This document shows positions 17,035-24,812 of a stretch of DNA of 25,457 bases, in pieces (positions within the stretch are counted from its first letter, which is position 1; each line of letters starts with the position of its first letter). The position numbers were made by a program, and so were the translations under genes. Source of the stretch: Bacteroidota bacterium (lineage in GTDB: Bacteria > Bacteroidota > Ignavibacteria > UBA10030 > F1-140-MAGs086); assembly GCA_005792205.1 (NCBI GenBank), contig SXSO01000145.1, positions 1 to 25,457 of the forward strand, in the 5' to 3' direction. The notes below the pieces were generated by a model. It did no database searches. It saw nothing but the letters and a program-made list of their open reading frames with translations, and was not told where the DNA came from.

Positions 17035-18164
17035 TGAAAATTTGTGTTGGTATTGTTAAAAAAAACTTTGTATGGGAAAATTTCTTTTTTCAAAATGGAG
17101 TTTTTTTTGAAGAAGTAAATTTTGAGAATTTGAATTATTCTGTTATTGTTGTGAATGATTTTTTAGATGAGTTTAAAAAAGAGAAAATAAAAACATATTT
17201 GAAAAATGGGGGAAATGTTTTAACCTCTACAAAATTTTTGAAAAACCTTTTTTATCTCAAAACTCAAAAAATGTATGTGAAATCAATACTTCCAGATAGA
17301 GATGAAATTTTTAAAACAAATTTTTTGATTGATATAAATTCAATTTGTGAAATTGTAGAAGGAGCAAATTTTTTAATTGACAAACATAAAAATTATACAA
17401 CATTTGTAACAGAAAAATTTGGTGGAAAATTAATTTCATTTCCATTTGAACTTGATGAAATTCTTTCTTTGCAAAAAACTCAAACGAAAAATTTTTTTTC
17501 AAACACAAAAATATTTCCATATGAAAAAGTTTCTTCTGTTTCAAAAAATGAATTGCGAAAACTTATTTTCAACGCGATTGAATTTTTACATCACAAAAAA
17601 AAATTACCGTTTATTCACCTAAATTTTTTCCCAAACGCTCAAAAAAATATTTTTTTATTTAGAGTTGATACGGATAAAGCAAATAAATTTGAAGTTGAGA
17701 ACCTTTACAAAACCATTGAAAAATATGGAATAAAAGCAACATGGTTTTTAGATGTTAAAACTCAATTAAGCAATTTTGATAGTTACAAAAAATTTGAAAA
17801 CCAAGAACTTGCACTACATGGTTATTATCACAATAGTTTTGAAACAGAAAAAAGGTTTTTTGAAAACATTTCTATCGCAAAAAATATTTTGCAAAAAAAT
17901 AATTTTTTCCCAAACGGATTTGCTACTCCTTTTGGTGAGTGGAGTTTTAAAATGCAAACCGAAATTGAAAAATTTAATTTCAACTATTCTTCTGAATTTT
18001 CATTTGATTATGATAACATTCCATCATTTCCAAAAAACTCAAATACACTTCAAATTCCAATTCATCCAATTTGTATTGGAAGTTTGAAAAACGCAAATAT
18101 GACTGAACCAGAAATGAAAAATTATTTTTATTTTGAAATTCAGAAAAAAAAAAAATTGCAATGA
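17034..18164 (+). CDS. Polysaccharide deacetylase (NodB/CE4-like), reading frame broken at an A12 tract
   Basis: The first 376 residues hold a flavodoxin-like N-terminal part (about 1-190) and a NodB-type domain. The motifs are FRVDTD (209-214, the metal-binding TFDD equivalent), HGYYH (262-266, HxxxH) and GFATPFG (295-301, equivalent of the RxPxG motif). The frame ends at TGA 18162-18164, just after a run of twelve A (18144-18155). The next frame continues directly with NEPLVFYYHPKDGNENVLEF, the expected next part of such a protein. One A fewer would join the two. This could be natural inactivation, slippage-dependent expression or a sequencing error. The likely role is N-deacetylation during surface-glycan synthesis. 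Confidence 0.8.
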   Translation: MKICVGIVKKNFVWENFFFQNGVFFEEVNFENLNYSVIVVNDFLDEFKKEKIKTYLKNGGNVLTSTKFLKNLFYLKTQKMYVKSILPDRDEIFKTNFLIDINSICEIVEGANFLIDKHKNYTTFVTEKFGGKLISFPFELDEILSLQKTQTKNFFSNTKIFPYEKVSSVSKNELRKLIFNAIEFLHHKKKLPFIHLNFFPNAQKNIFLFRVDTDKANKFEVENLYKTIEKYGIKATWFLDVKTQLSNFDSYKKFENQELALHGYYHNSFETEKRFFENISIAKNILQKNNFFPNGFATPFGEWSFKMQTEIEKFNFNYSSEFSFDYDNIPSFPKNSNTLQIPIHPICIGSLKNANMTEPEMKNYFYFEIQKKKKLQ

Positions 18165-18549
18165 ACCACTTGTATTTTATTATCATCCAAAAGATGGAAA
18201 TGAAAATGTTTTGGAATTTATTTTTGAACAAGTAAAAGAATTTTCCAATTTAACGTTTGAAGAATTAGCATCTTTTTGGAAAAAACGAGAGCAATTTTTA
18301 AAACAACAAAACTCAGTTGAAATTGAAAATGAACAAATTAAAATTCAAAATTTTTCTGATGAGTTTCAATATAGAATTATAACTGAAAATGGTGAAACTG
18401 TTATTGAAAAAAATAATTGTAGTTTGAGTGAACTAAATTTTGAAAAAAAACTTTTCCAATTTGATAAACAAAAATTATTTCGCACAAGGAATTTTTCTCC
18501 ACGACTTATCAAAATTAAAGTGCAAACATTTTTTAGAAAAAAGTTTTGA
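18133..18549 (+). pseudogene. C-terminal continuation of the polysaccharide deacetylase (+1 frame)
   Basis: This frame has no convincing start of its own; its first usable codon is a TTG inside the deacetylase. After the A12 tract it reads NCNEPLVFYYHPKDGNENVLEFIFEQV and then LTFEELASFWKKREQFLK. These are the helix-rich C-terminal features found at the end of NodB-like proteins (barrel strand with YxHP, then an ExAxxWxxR motif). It therefore belongs to the upstream gene. The end, FSPRLIKIKVQTFFRKKF, is a plausible natural C-terminus. I see no independent function. Confidence 0.7.
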
Positions 18550-18702
18550 ATCAATGATAGAAAAAGAAAAAGCATATAATAAAACTTCTGAACTCAGTCA
18601 AAAATTTTCGGAGCAATTCTTTTACGGTTTAACACAGAGGAAATAAAAATTGTTGAAGGAAAACCACAAAACAAGAGATTGTAACACAAGGTTTTGCGCT
18701 GT

Positions 18703-18836
18703 ATTTATTCACTTTTGACAATGGATTATAACCCATTGTCTAGAGTGAAAAATTTTTCCGTTCCACTGATTGACATTGTGTGAAAATGACTTTACATGGC
18801 ATGTATTCGTGTTGTAATGGCATGTCAACGACTTTT
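18703..18836 (+). repeat. Dispersed modular intergenic repeat, copy C (truncated)
   Basis: In the 333-nt gap 18550-18882 a shortened copy is visible. ACTTTTGACAA leads into a type II hairpin with arms GACAATGG and CCATTGTC around ATTATAAC (18717-18740). This is followed by TCTAGA, a degenerate AAAAATTTTTCCGTT, then TGATTGACATTGTG and GAAAATGAC. Relative to copies A and B the second GGAAA/TTTCC stem is missing. A distinct insertion carries ACATGGCATGT (18794-18804, a palindrome) and a second ATGGCATGT (18817-18825), 21 nt apart. The rest of the gap (18550-18700) shows only a weak open frame to 18646 that I cannot assign. Confidence 0.7.
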
Positions 18837-18882
18837 CGTAAAAAAATAAATCATATTTTTGTGAAAGAAGTTAAAAAAATAA

Positions 18883-19908
18883 ATGAATATTTTAATCGTC
18901 TCAAATTTAATTGGTGCTACTTCTGTTGGTGGAATGTTTATCCAAATTCAAAATACAGCAAAATTTTTGAGTGAAAAAAAATTGAATGTAACACTTCACA
19001 ATCCATTTGAAAAAATTGAGAAAAATAAATTTGATGCAATTCATATTTTCGGTGCCAACATTTCAACATATCATTTTGTAAATGAACTTCATAAAAAAAA
19101 TATTCCGTTTTTTCTTTCTCCAATTTTTTTTTCAACACATTCTACTAGAAAACTTAAACTTGCATTAACGTCACAAAAAATTTTTCAAAAAATTTTAAGT
19201 GGAACATTTAACGATATTGGAATTGTAAATCAAATGTGCAAAATGGCAAAAGCAATTTTGCCAAACACAAATGAAGAAAAAAAATTGATTCAAAATAGTT
19301 TCAATATAGAAGAAGAAAAAATCGTTGTCATTCCAAATGGAGTTGATAAAAATTTTGCAAACGGAAACCCGGAAGAATTTGAAAAACAATTTGCAGTAAA
19401 AAATTTTGTTTTGAATGTTGGATATTTTGGAAAACGAAAAAACACATTGAAGCAATTGAACATTGCGTCAAAAATGGATTTGCAATTTGTTTTTATTGGA
19501 GAAAGTTTTGACGACAATTATTCTTACGAATGCAAAAAAATTATTTCCAATTCAAAAAATATTTTGCACATAAATAAATTGGAAAATAATTCTGAACTTT
19601 TGAAGTCAGCATATTTTTCTGCAAAAGTATTTTGTCTTCCATCACTTTTTGAAACTCCCGGAATTGCAGCACTAGAAGCAGCGATTTGTGGAACAAACAT
19701 TGCAATTACAAAATATGGTGGAACAAAAGAATATTTCTTAAATTATGCTGAATATATTGAGCCAAAAAGCGAAGAGGCAATTAGAAATGCAATTGAAAAA
19801 TCTTTTCAAAAAGAAAAATCAGAAAATTTAAAAATACATATTTTAGAAAATTATACTTGGGAAAAAATTGCTCAAACAACAATTGATGCTTATAAAAAAT
19901 TTTTATGA
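18883..19908 (+). CDS. Glycosyltransferase family 4-like protein
   Basis: This is a 341-residue GT-B fold glycosyltransferase. The N-terminal domain starts MNILIVSNLIGATSVGGMF. The linker has VVIPNGVD (148-155), and the C-terminal donor-binding domain has LNVGYFGKRKN and the EX7E motif ETPGIAALE (E257 to E265), the nucleotide-sugar binding signature of GT4. It should act in the cytoplasm on a lipid-linked or polysaccharide acceptor; the sugar is unknown. A possible -7 box TATTTTTG lies at 18854-18861 but lacks a clear TTTG partner. The stop overlaps the start of the mutase gene by 4 nt (ATGA). The gene follows the broken deacetylase and repeat copy C. Confidence 0.9.
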   Translation: MNILIVSNLIGATSVGGMFIQIQNTAKFLSEKKLNVTLHNPFEKIEKNKFDAIHIFGANISTYHFVNELHKKNIPFFLSPIFFSTHSTRKLKLALTSQKIFQKILSGTFNDIGIVNQMCKMAKAILPNTNEEKKLIQNSFNIEEEKIVVIPNGVDKNFANGNPEEFEKQFAVKNFVLNVGYFGKRKNTLKQLNIASKMDLQFVFIGESFDDNYSYECKKIISNSKNILHINKLENNSELLKSAYFSAKVFCLPSLFETPGIAALEAAICGTNIAITKYGGTKEYFLNYAEYIEPKSEEAIRNAIEKSFQKEKSENLKIHILENYTWEKIAQTTIDAYKKFL

Positions 19909-21452
19909 ATGCTAAACAAAAAAAAATTGTAACAACTTCAAACATTGAAATTCCCGAACAACTTGGAAAAGAAAAATCAGGAGAATTTCCATTCACTCGT
20001 GGAATTTATCCATCAATGTATCGCACACGTCATTGGACAATGCGACAATATGCGGGATTTGGAACTTCCGAAGAATCAAACAAACGATATAAATATCTTC
20101 TTTCGCAAGGAGTTACCGGACTTTCCATTGCGTTTGATTTGCCAACTCAAATTGGATACGATAGTGATTCTAAAATTTGCGAAGGTGAAGTTGGAAAAGT
20201 TGGTGTTGCAATTGATTCACTTGCTGATATGGAAACTCTTTTCAGTGGAATTGAACTTGAAAAAATTTCAACATCAATGACAATAAATTCCACAGCAGGA
20301 ATTTTACTTGCAATGTATGTTGCTCTTGCAAAAAAACAAAATGCAAATTTGAAAAAACTTTCAGGAACAATTCAAAACGATATTTTAAAAGAATATTCTT
20401 CACGAGGAACTTATATTTATCCTCCACAAAAATCTATGAAATTAATTACGGATATTTTCAAATGGTGTAATAAAGAAATTCCAAGTTGGAATCCGATTTC
20501 AGTTTCAGGATATCATATGCGAGAAGCTGGATGTAATGCTGTTCAAGAAGTTGCATTCACACTTTCAAATGGAATTGAATATGTTCGTTCGGCAATTGAT
20601 AGTGGTTTAAATATTGATGATTTTGCATCACGAATTTCATTTTTCTTTAACATTCACAACAATTTTTTTGAAGAGATAGCAAAACTTCGAGCAGCAAGAA
20701 AAATGTGGGCAAAAATTATGAAGGAAAGATTCAATGCAAAAAATGAAAACTCAATGAAACTTCGGTTTCATTCGCAAACAGCAGGTTCAGCATTGACACA
20801 ACAACAAGCATTTGTAAATATTTCGCGAGTTTCGTTTCAAGCACTTGCTTCAGTTTTAGGAGGAACACAAAGTTTGCATTGCAACGGATTTGACGAAGCA
20901 ATTGCACTTCCAACAGAAATGTCAGCAATGCTTGCTTTGCGAACTCAACAAGTTGTTGCTTATGAAAGTGGTGTTGTAGATAGTGTTGATCCTCTTGCGG
21001 GAAGTTATTTTGTAGAATACTTAACAGACGAAATTGAAAAAAGAGCATTTGATTATATAGAAAAAATTGATGAACTTGGAGGAGTTGTTTCAGCAATTGA
21101 ACAAAAATATATTCAAGATGAAATTGCAAAATCGTCTTACGAATATCAAAAGCAAATTGAAAGCAAAGAAAAAATTATTGTTGGAATGAATGAATTTCAA
21201 GTTGATGAAAATCCACAATTTGAAATTTTAAAAATTGATGAAAGCATAAGAGAAAAACAAATCAAAAGATTGAACGAAGTAAAATCAAAAAGAAATTTTC
21301 AAAACGTGAAAATGTCTTTGCAATATCTTGAAAACGCAACACAGACAACAGAAAATTTAATGCCACATATTTTAAATTGCGTTGAGCAATATGCAACTAT
21401 TCAAGAAATTTCAGATGCGTTTAGAAATGTTTGGGGGGAATACGAAAGTTAA
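19905..21452 (+). CDS. Methylmalonyl-CoA mutase, catalytic (large) subunit without B12 domain
   Basis: This 515-residue protein covers the TIM-barrel substrate domain. Signatures are PFTRGIYPSMYRTRHWTMRQYAGF, FDLPTQIGYDSD and LSGTIQNDILKEYSSRGTYIYPP. By alignment from memory with Propionibacterium MutB, the substrate residues Tyr89, Arg207 and His244 correspond to Y49, R167 and H204. Y and R at these places favour methylmalonyl-CoA over isobutyryl-CoA. The usual roughly 130-residue C-terminal cobalamin domain (DxHxxG) is absent. The chain stops soon after the barrel, so a separate B12-binding subunit must exist elsewhere. It overlaps the glycosyltransferase by 4 nt, and its stop shares TTAA with the convergent cysteine desulfurase. 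Confidence 0.92.
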   Translation: MNAKQKKIVTTSNIEIPEQLGKEKSGEFPFTRGIYPSMYRTRHWTMRQYAGFGTSEESNKRYKYLLSQGVTGLSIAFDLPTQIGYDSDSKICEGEVGKVGVAIDSLADMETLFSGIELEKISTSMTINSTAGILLAMYVALAKKQNANLKKLSGTIQNDILKEYSSRGTYIYPPQKSMKLITDIFKWCNKEIPSWNPISVSGYHMREAGCNAVQEVAFTLSNGIEYVRSAIDSGLNIDDFASRISFFFNIHNNFFEEIAKLRAARKMWAKIMKERFNAKNENSMKLRFHSQTAGSALTQQQAFVNISRVSFQALASVLGGTQSLHCNGFDEAIALPTEMSAMLALRTQQVVAYESGVVDSVDPLAGSYFVEYLTDEIEKRAFDYIEKIDELGGVVSAIEQKYIQDEIAKSSYEYQKQIESKEKIIVGMNEFQVDENPQFEILKIDESIREKQIKRLNEVKSKRNFQNVKMSLQYLENATQTTENLMPHILNCVEQYATIQEISDAFRNVWGEYES

Positions 21453-22846
21453 TTTTCAAAATGTGTGAAAAAATTTTGAGTTTCAAAATTTTTTTGTTCA
21501 GAACTTAAAATAAAATTTCCCGTTTCTTTTTCTTGAATGTATTCTCCGTTAAATTCTTTTCGCACAATTTTCGTTAGCATTTCAACAAAGATATCAATAT
21601 CCTCATAGTTATTGTAACATCCAAACGATGCTCTTACCATTCCCGGTATTTTAGATTTATTTCCACTTATAATTTCATCAGTTAAAATTTTCTCTTCCTC
21701 TTTTGAAATGTTTAAAAGGTTTTTGACATAAGGTTGAGCACAAAAACATCCATTGCGAACACCAATTCCTCCTTCGTAACTTAAAATCGCAGCAACATGC
21801 GAATGAAACATTCCATCAACATTGAAAGTAATTACACCAACTTTATTTCTCAAATTAGAAGTTGGTCCGTAAAGAGTTATTTTGGGAATGTTTTGAATTT
21901 TTTTGTAAGCATATTCCAATAAATCCAATTCATGTTTTGCAATATTTTCCATTCCAAAATTTTCTAAAATAGAAATTGCTTTTGCACACGCAATTGCACC
22001 AACAACATTTGGAGAACCTGCTTCTTCTTTTTCAGGAACATTTGCCCAATGAACCTCATCAAGTGAAACAGATTTAACGGTTCCACCACCAACAATATCA
22101 GGAGCACCATTTTCAAAAATGGTTTTTGGAGCAATTAAAATCCCAGTTCCAAACGGAGCATAAAGTTTATGTGCAGAAAAGGCAATAAAATCAATATGTT
22201 CACTATCATCATTTGGTAGAATATTTATTTTTCTGTGTGGAGCAAGTTGTGCAGCATCTACAAAAATTTTTCCACCAACATTATGGCACCATCTCGCAAT
22301 ATCATGAATTGGATTTATAATTCCTGTAATGTTTGACGCACCACTTATTGCAACAAGTTTAATTTTACCTTTATATTCTTCAAGAGTTTTTTTAAGATGA
22401 TCAATTTTTAAAAATCCATCTTCATCTGTTTCAATATGAATTAAATTTTTATGTTGCCTCCAAGGAAGATCATTTGAATGATGTTCCATTGATGTTGTAA
22501 TTACAATATCATTTTCATTTATGCCTAATCTATTGCTTAGTTTGTTTATTACTTCAGTTGTATTTTTTCCAAATACCACAACATTTTCCTCTAAATCTGC
22601 ACCAACAAAATCAGCAATTATTTTTCTTGACAAATCAAAAATATCTGTTGCAATTTTTGACTTTAAACCAACACCACGATGAACACCCGAATACCACGGC
22701 ATAAAATCATTTATGCAACTCAACACTTGTTGAAATGTTGGAGTTGATGCTGCGTTATCTAAAAATATATATTGTTTGAAACCCCCATCAAGTGTTGGAA
22801 CTTGTGTATCTATTCCAACAATATTTTGTCGTAAAGAGTCATTCAT
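21449..22846 (-). CDS. Cysteine desulfurase-like class V aminotransferase (SufS/CsdA type)
   Basis: This 465-residue PLP enzyme is of the group that takes sulfur from cysteine. LDNAASTPTFQQV lies near residue 30. MEHHSND (H122, H123) and FVDAAQ (D197, Q200) hold the cofactor, and the PLP lysine is K227 in FSAHKLYAPFGTG. The persulfide-forming cysteine should be C369 in RNGCFCAQPYV, with an extra cysteine C367 two residues earlier that classical SufS lacks. The chain is about 55 residues longer than SufS (about 405), mainly at both ends. No sufBCD, sufE or sufU is adjacent, so the sulfur acceptor is unknown. It converges on the mutase gene and diverges from the endonuclease gene. Confidence 0.87.
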   Translation of the reverse strand: MNDSLRQNIVGIDTQVPTLDGGFKQYIFLDNAASTPTFQQVLSCINDFMPWYSGVHRGVGLKSKIATDIFDLSRKIIADFVGADLEENVVVFGKNTTEVINKLSNRLGINENDIVITTSMEHHSNDLPWRQHKNLIHIETDEDGFLKIDHLKKTLEEYKGKIKLVAISGASNITGIINPIHDIARWCHNVGGKIFVDAAQLAPHRKINILPNDDSEHIDFIAFSAHKLYAPFGTGILIAPKTIFENGAPDIVGGGTVKSVSLDEVHWANVPEKEEAGSPNVVGAIACAKAISILENFGMENIAKHELDLLEYAYKKIQNIPKITLYGPTSNLRNKVGVITFNVDGMFHSHVAAILSYEGGIGVRNGCFCAQPYVKNLLNISKEEEKILTDEIISGNKSKIPGMVRASFGCYNNYEDIDIFVEMLTKIVRKEFNGEYIQEKETGNFILSSEQKNFETQNFFTHFEN

Positions 22847-22918
22847 AAGTAAAAAATTTAGCCAATTTATTGAATTTATTTTTTGTAAAAAATTTTTTTG
22901 AATTCATATATTTATTAT

Positions 22919-24565
22919 ATGAAAGTAACCTCAATTTTATTTTTAATTTTATTTTTTGCACAAAAAAGTTTTTCGCAAATTATTTTTTCTCCACAAGAAC
23001 TAAATTTTGAAAATGTATTCGCAAATCAAACGGATTCAATTTTTTTTACAATAAAAAATATTGGAGAAAACACAATTTTTATACACGATATAAATTCTCA
23101 CACGAAAGAAATTTTTTTGAAAGACACAATTTTTACAATTGCAGAAGGCGAAAGCATTTCAACAAAACTTTATTTTTCATCAAAACATAATTTAACATAT
23201 AAAGATTTTTTAACCATTGAAAACATTGGTGGAAATGGTGTTTTTGCAATTCCTATTTTTGTTTCTGCAAACTATATTGACACAAATTATTCATTTACAA
23301 AAAATTTAAAAGATGAAGATTTAAAAATTGCTCTACACAGTTTTACAAATTCTCACACATCTTTAAGCTACAACACAGCACGTGATAAAATGTTTGAAAC
23401 GATTGATGATTTTTATTTCAACGATACAATTGAATGTGTTTATACAGGAAGAAAAATTTTTGCACAGAATAGAGCGGAAGCACAAAACCAAAATTTCAAT
23501 ACGGAACACACGTGGCCTCAAAGTATGTTTGGAAGCAATCTTCCGATGCAATCAGATTTATATCATCTTTATCCAACTGATGAAACTGCAAATTCTGTTC
23601 GCAGTAATTTTCCGTTTGGCTTTGTTGTGCAAAATATAACTTGGCAAAATGGCGGTTCTAAATTGGGAAAAAATTCTTTCAATCAAACTGTATTTGAGCC
23701 GCGAGATTTGCACAAAGGAAATGTAAGTCGTTCGCTATTTTATTTTATTGTGCGATACGATTCAAATTTTTCTAACTTCATTGATAACACACAAGAATTT
23801 ATTTTGAAGAATTGGAATTCGTTTGATATTCCTGATGAAAAAGAAATTGTGCGAAACAATAGAATTTTTTCTTTTCAAAACAAACGAAATCCATTTATTG
23901 ATCATCCTGAATTTATTGAGCGAATCACAAAATTCAATAGCGTTTATTACACTCCAAAAAAAGAAAAAATTTTTGTTTCAGAAAATTTTATTGACACTTT
24001 GATTACAACGGTTGGAGATACAAATGGTTGGAATTTTGTAATTGGAAATTTGGGAAATGACACGTTAAAAATTTTTTCTATGGAGTTTTCTACTCCAAAT
24101 TTTTCAATTGAAAATTTTTCACAAACTATTTTTGAAAACTCATTTCAAAATATAAAAGTTAAGTTTCACCCAATAGATATTGCTCAAAACTATTTTGATA
24201 CATTGAAAATTTTTTCAACGGATGAAAACTTTCCTCAAACAAAAATTCCAATTTTTGGAATTTTAAATCCAAATTTTGTTGATGAAAATAATTTTACAAC
24301 AAAATTTTATTTACAACAAAATTTTCCAAATCCGTTTAATCCAAAAACTGTGATCTTGTTTTCATTAGCAAATGTGGAAATTGTGTCATTAAAAATTTAT
24401 GACATTTTGGGACGTGAAGTTGTAAGTTTAATCAACAATGAACGATATGAAAGTGGAACTCACAAAATTGATTTTGACGCAAATAATTTAAATAGTGGAA
24501 TTTATTTCTATAAACTCACAACAAATAATTTTTCCGAAATGAAGAAATTGATTTTGACAAAATAA
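22919..24565 (+). CDS. Secreted endonuclease I with type IX secretion sorting tail
   Basis: The chosen start is ATG 22919 (548 residues). The upstream in-frame TTG at 22898 would place seven residues before a clear signal peptide, KVTSILFLILFFAQKSFS. Residues about 20-120 are an Ig-like choice-of-anchor/ASH domain. Residues about 135-330 are endonuclease I, with the active-site set EHTWPQS (E196, H197) and SDLYHLYPTDETANSVRSN. GNVSRSLFYFIVRY follows. A second Ig-like domain covers about 345-450. The last roughly 85 residues (NFPNPFNPKTVI, IYDILGREVVSL, GIYFYKLT) form a T9SS type A sorting domain. The enzyme should be exported and degrade extracellular DNA or RNA. Confidence 0.9.
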   Translation: MKVTSILFLILFFAQKSFSQIIFSPQELNFENVFANQTDSIFFTIKNIGENTIFIHDINSHTKEIFLKDTIFTIAEGESISTKLYFSSKHNLTYKDFLTIENIGGNGVFAIPIFVSANYIDTNYSFTKNLKDEDLKIALHSFTNSHTSLSYNTARDKMFETIDDFYFNDTIECVYTGRKIFAQNRAEAQNQNFNTEHTWPQSMFGSNLPMQSDLYHLYPTDETANSVRSNFPFGFVVQNITWQNGGSKLGKNSFNQTVFEPRDLHKGNVSRSLFYFIVRYDSNFSNFIDNTQEFILKNWNSFDIPDEKEIVRNNRIFSFQNKRNPFIDHPEFIERITKFNSVYYTPKKEKIFVSENFIDTLITTVGDTNGWNFVIGNLGNDTLKIFSMEFSTPNFSIENFSQTIFENSFQNIKVKFHPIDIAQNYFDTLKIFSTDENFPQTKIPIFGILNPNFVDENNFTTKFYLQQNFPNPFNPKTVILFSLANVEIVSLKIYDILGREVVSLINNERYESGTHKIDFDANNLNSGIYFYKLTTNNFSEMKKLILTK

Positions 24566-24800
24566 ATTTTTTGTTGTTGTAAAAAAAATATTGGGACATA
24601 AAAAAATTGTGTCCCATTTTTATTTTATATAAAAAATAAGTTGATAAAATTATTTTTCTAAAGCTATTTTGGAAAACTTTAAAAATAATTTCTGTCCAAA
24701 TATAAATTGGAAAATACAATTTTCTTTTATTTGTGAAACCCGATTTTAGTGCGGTATTTATTTGTCCAAATCGTTATTTGGGAAAAATTATTTATTGTAG
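24560..24800 (+). repeat. Dispersed modular intergenic repeat, copy D
   Basis: This copy fills the gap between convergent genes. Module 1 (24560-24621) reads AAATAAATTTTTTGTTGTTG and then the GGGACA hairpin, nearly identical to 6680-6742, and it supplies the TAA stop of the endonuclease gene. About 95 nt of unrelated AT-rich DNA follow. Module 2 (about 24720-24795) has TTTTATTTGTGAAACCCG, CGATTTTAG and a type I hairpin CCAAAT-CGTT-ATTTGG (24766-24781) that matches copy A. The ACGGAAAA and CGGTCAAAA modules are missing. Confidence 0.78.
24592..24616. terminator. Bidirectional hairpin terminator between convergent genes
   Basis: TGGGACA (24592-24598) pairs with TGTCCCA (24610-24616) around an A/T-rich loop. 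On the plus strand it is followed by TTTTTATTTT, and on the minus strand by ATATTTTTTTT. It can therefore end transcription of both the endonuclease gene and clpX. It is the same element as at 6711-6739. Confidence 0.75.
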
Positions 24801-24812
24801 AATGTGTTGCTT

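Noticed and set aside
18440..18646. Possible second frameshift extending the deacetylase to 18646
   Set aside because: The frame ending at 18549 already gives a plausible basic C-terminus. The extra 30-odd residues resemble nothing I know; possible remnant but not supported as a gene.
19905..21452. Isobutyryl-CoA mutase instead of methylmalonyl-CoA mutase
   Set aside because: The residues equivalent to MutB Tyr89 and Arg207 are Y49 and R167; isobutyryl-CoA mutases have Phe and Gln.
22898..22918. Upstream TTG start for the secreted endonuclease
   Set aside because: It would add seven residues ahead of a well-formed signal peptide; the ATG at 22919 is the natural start.
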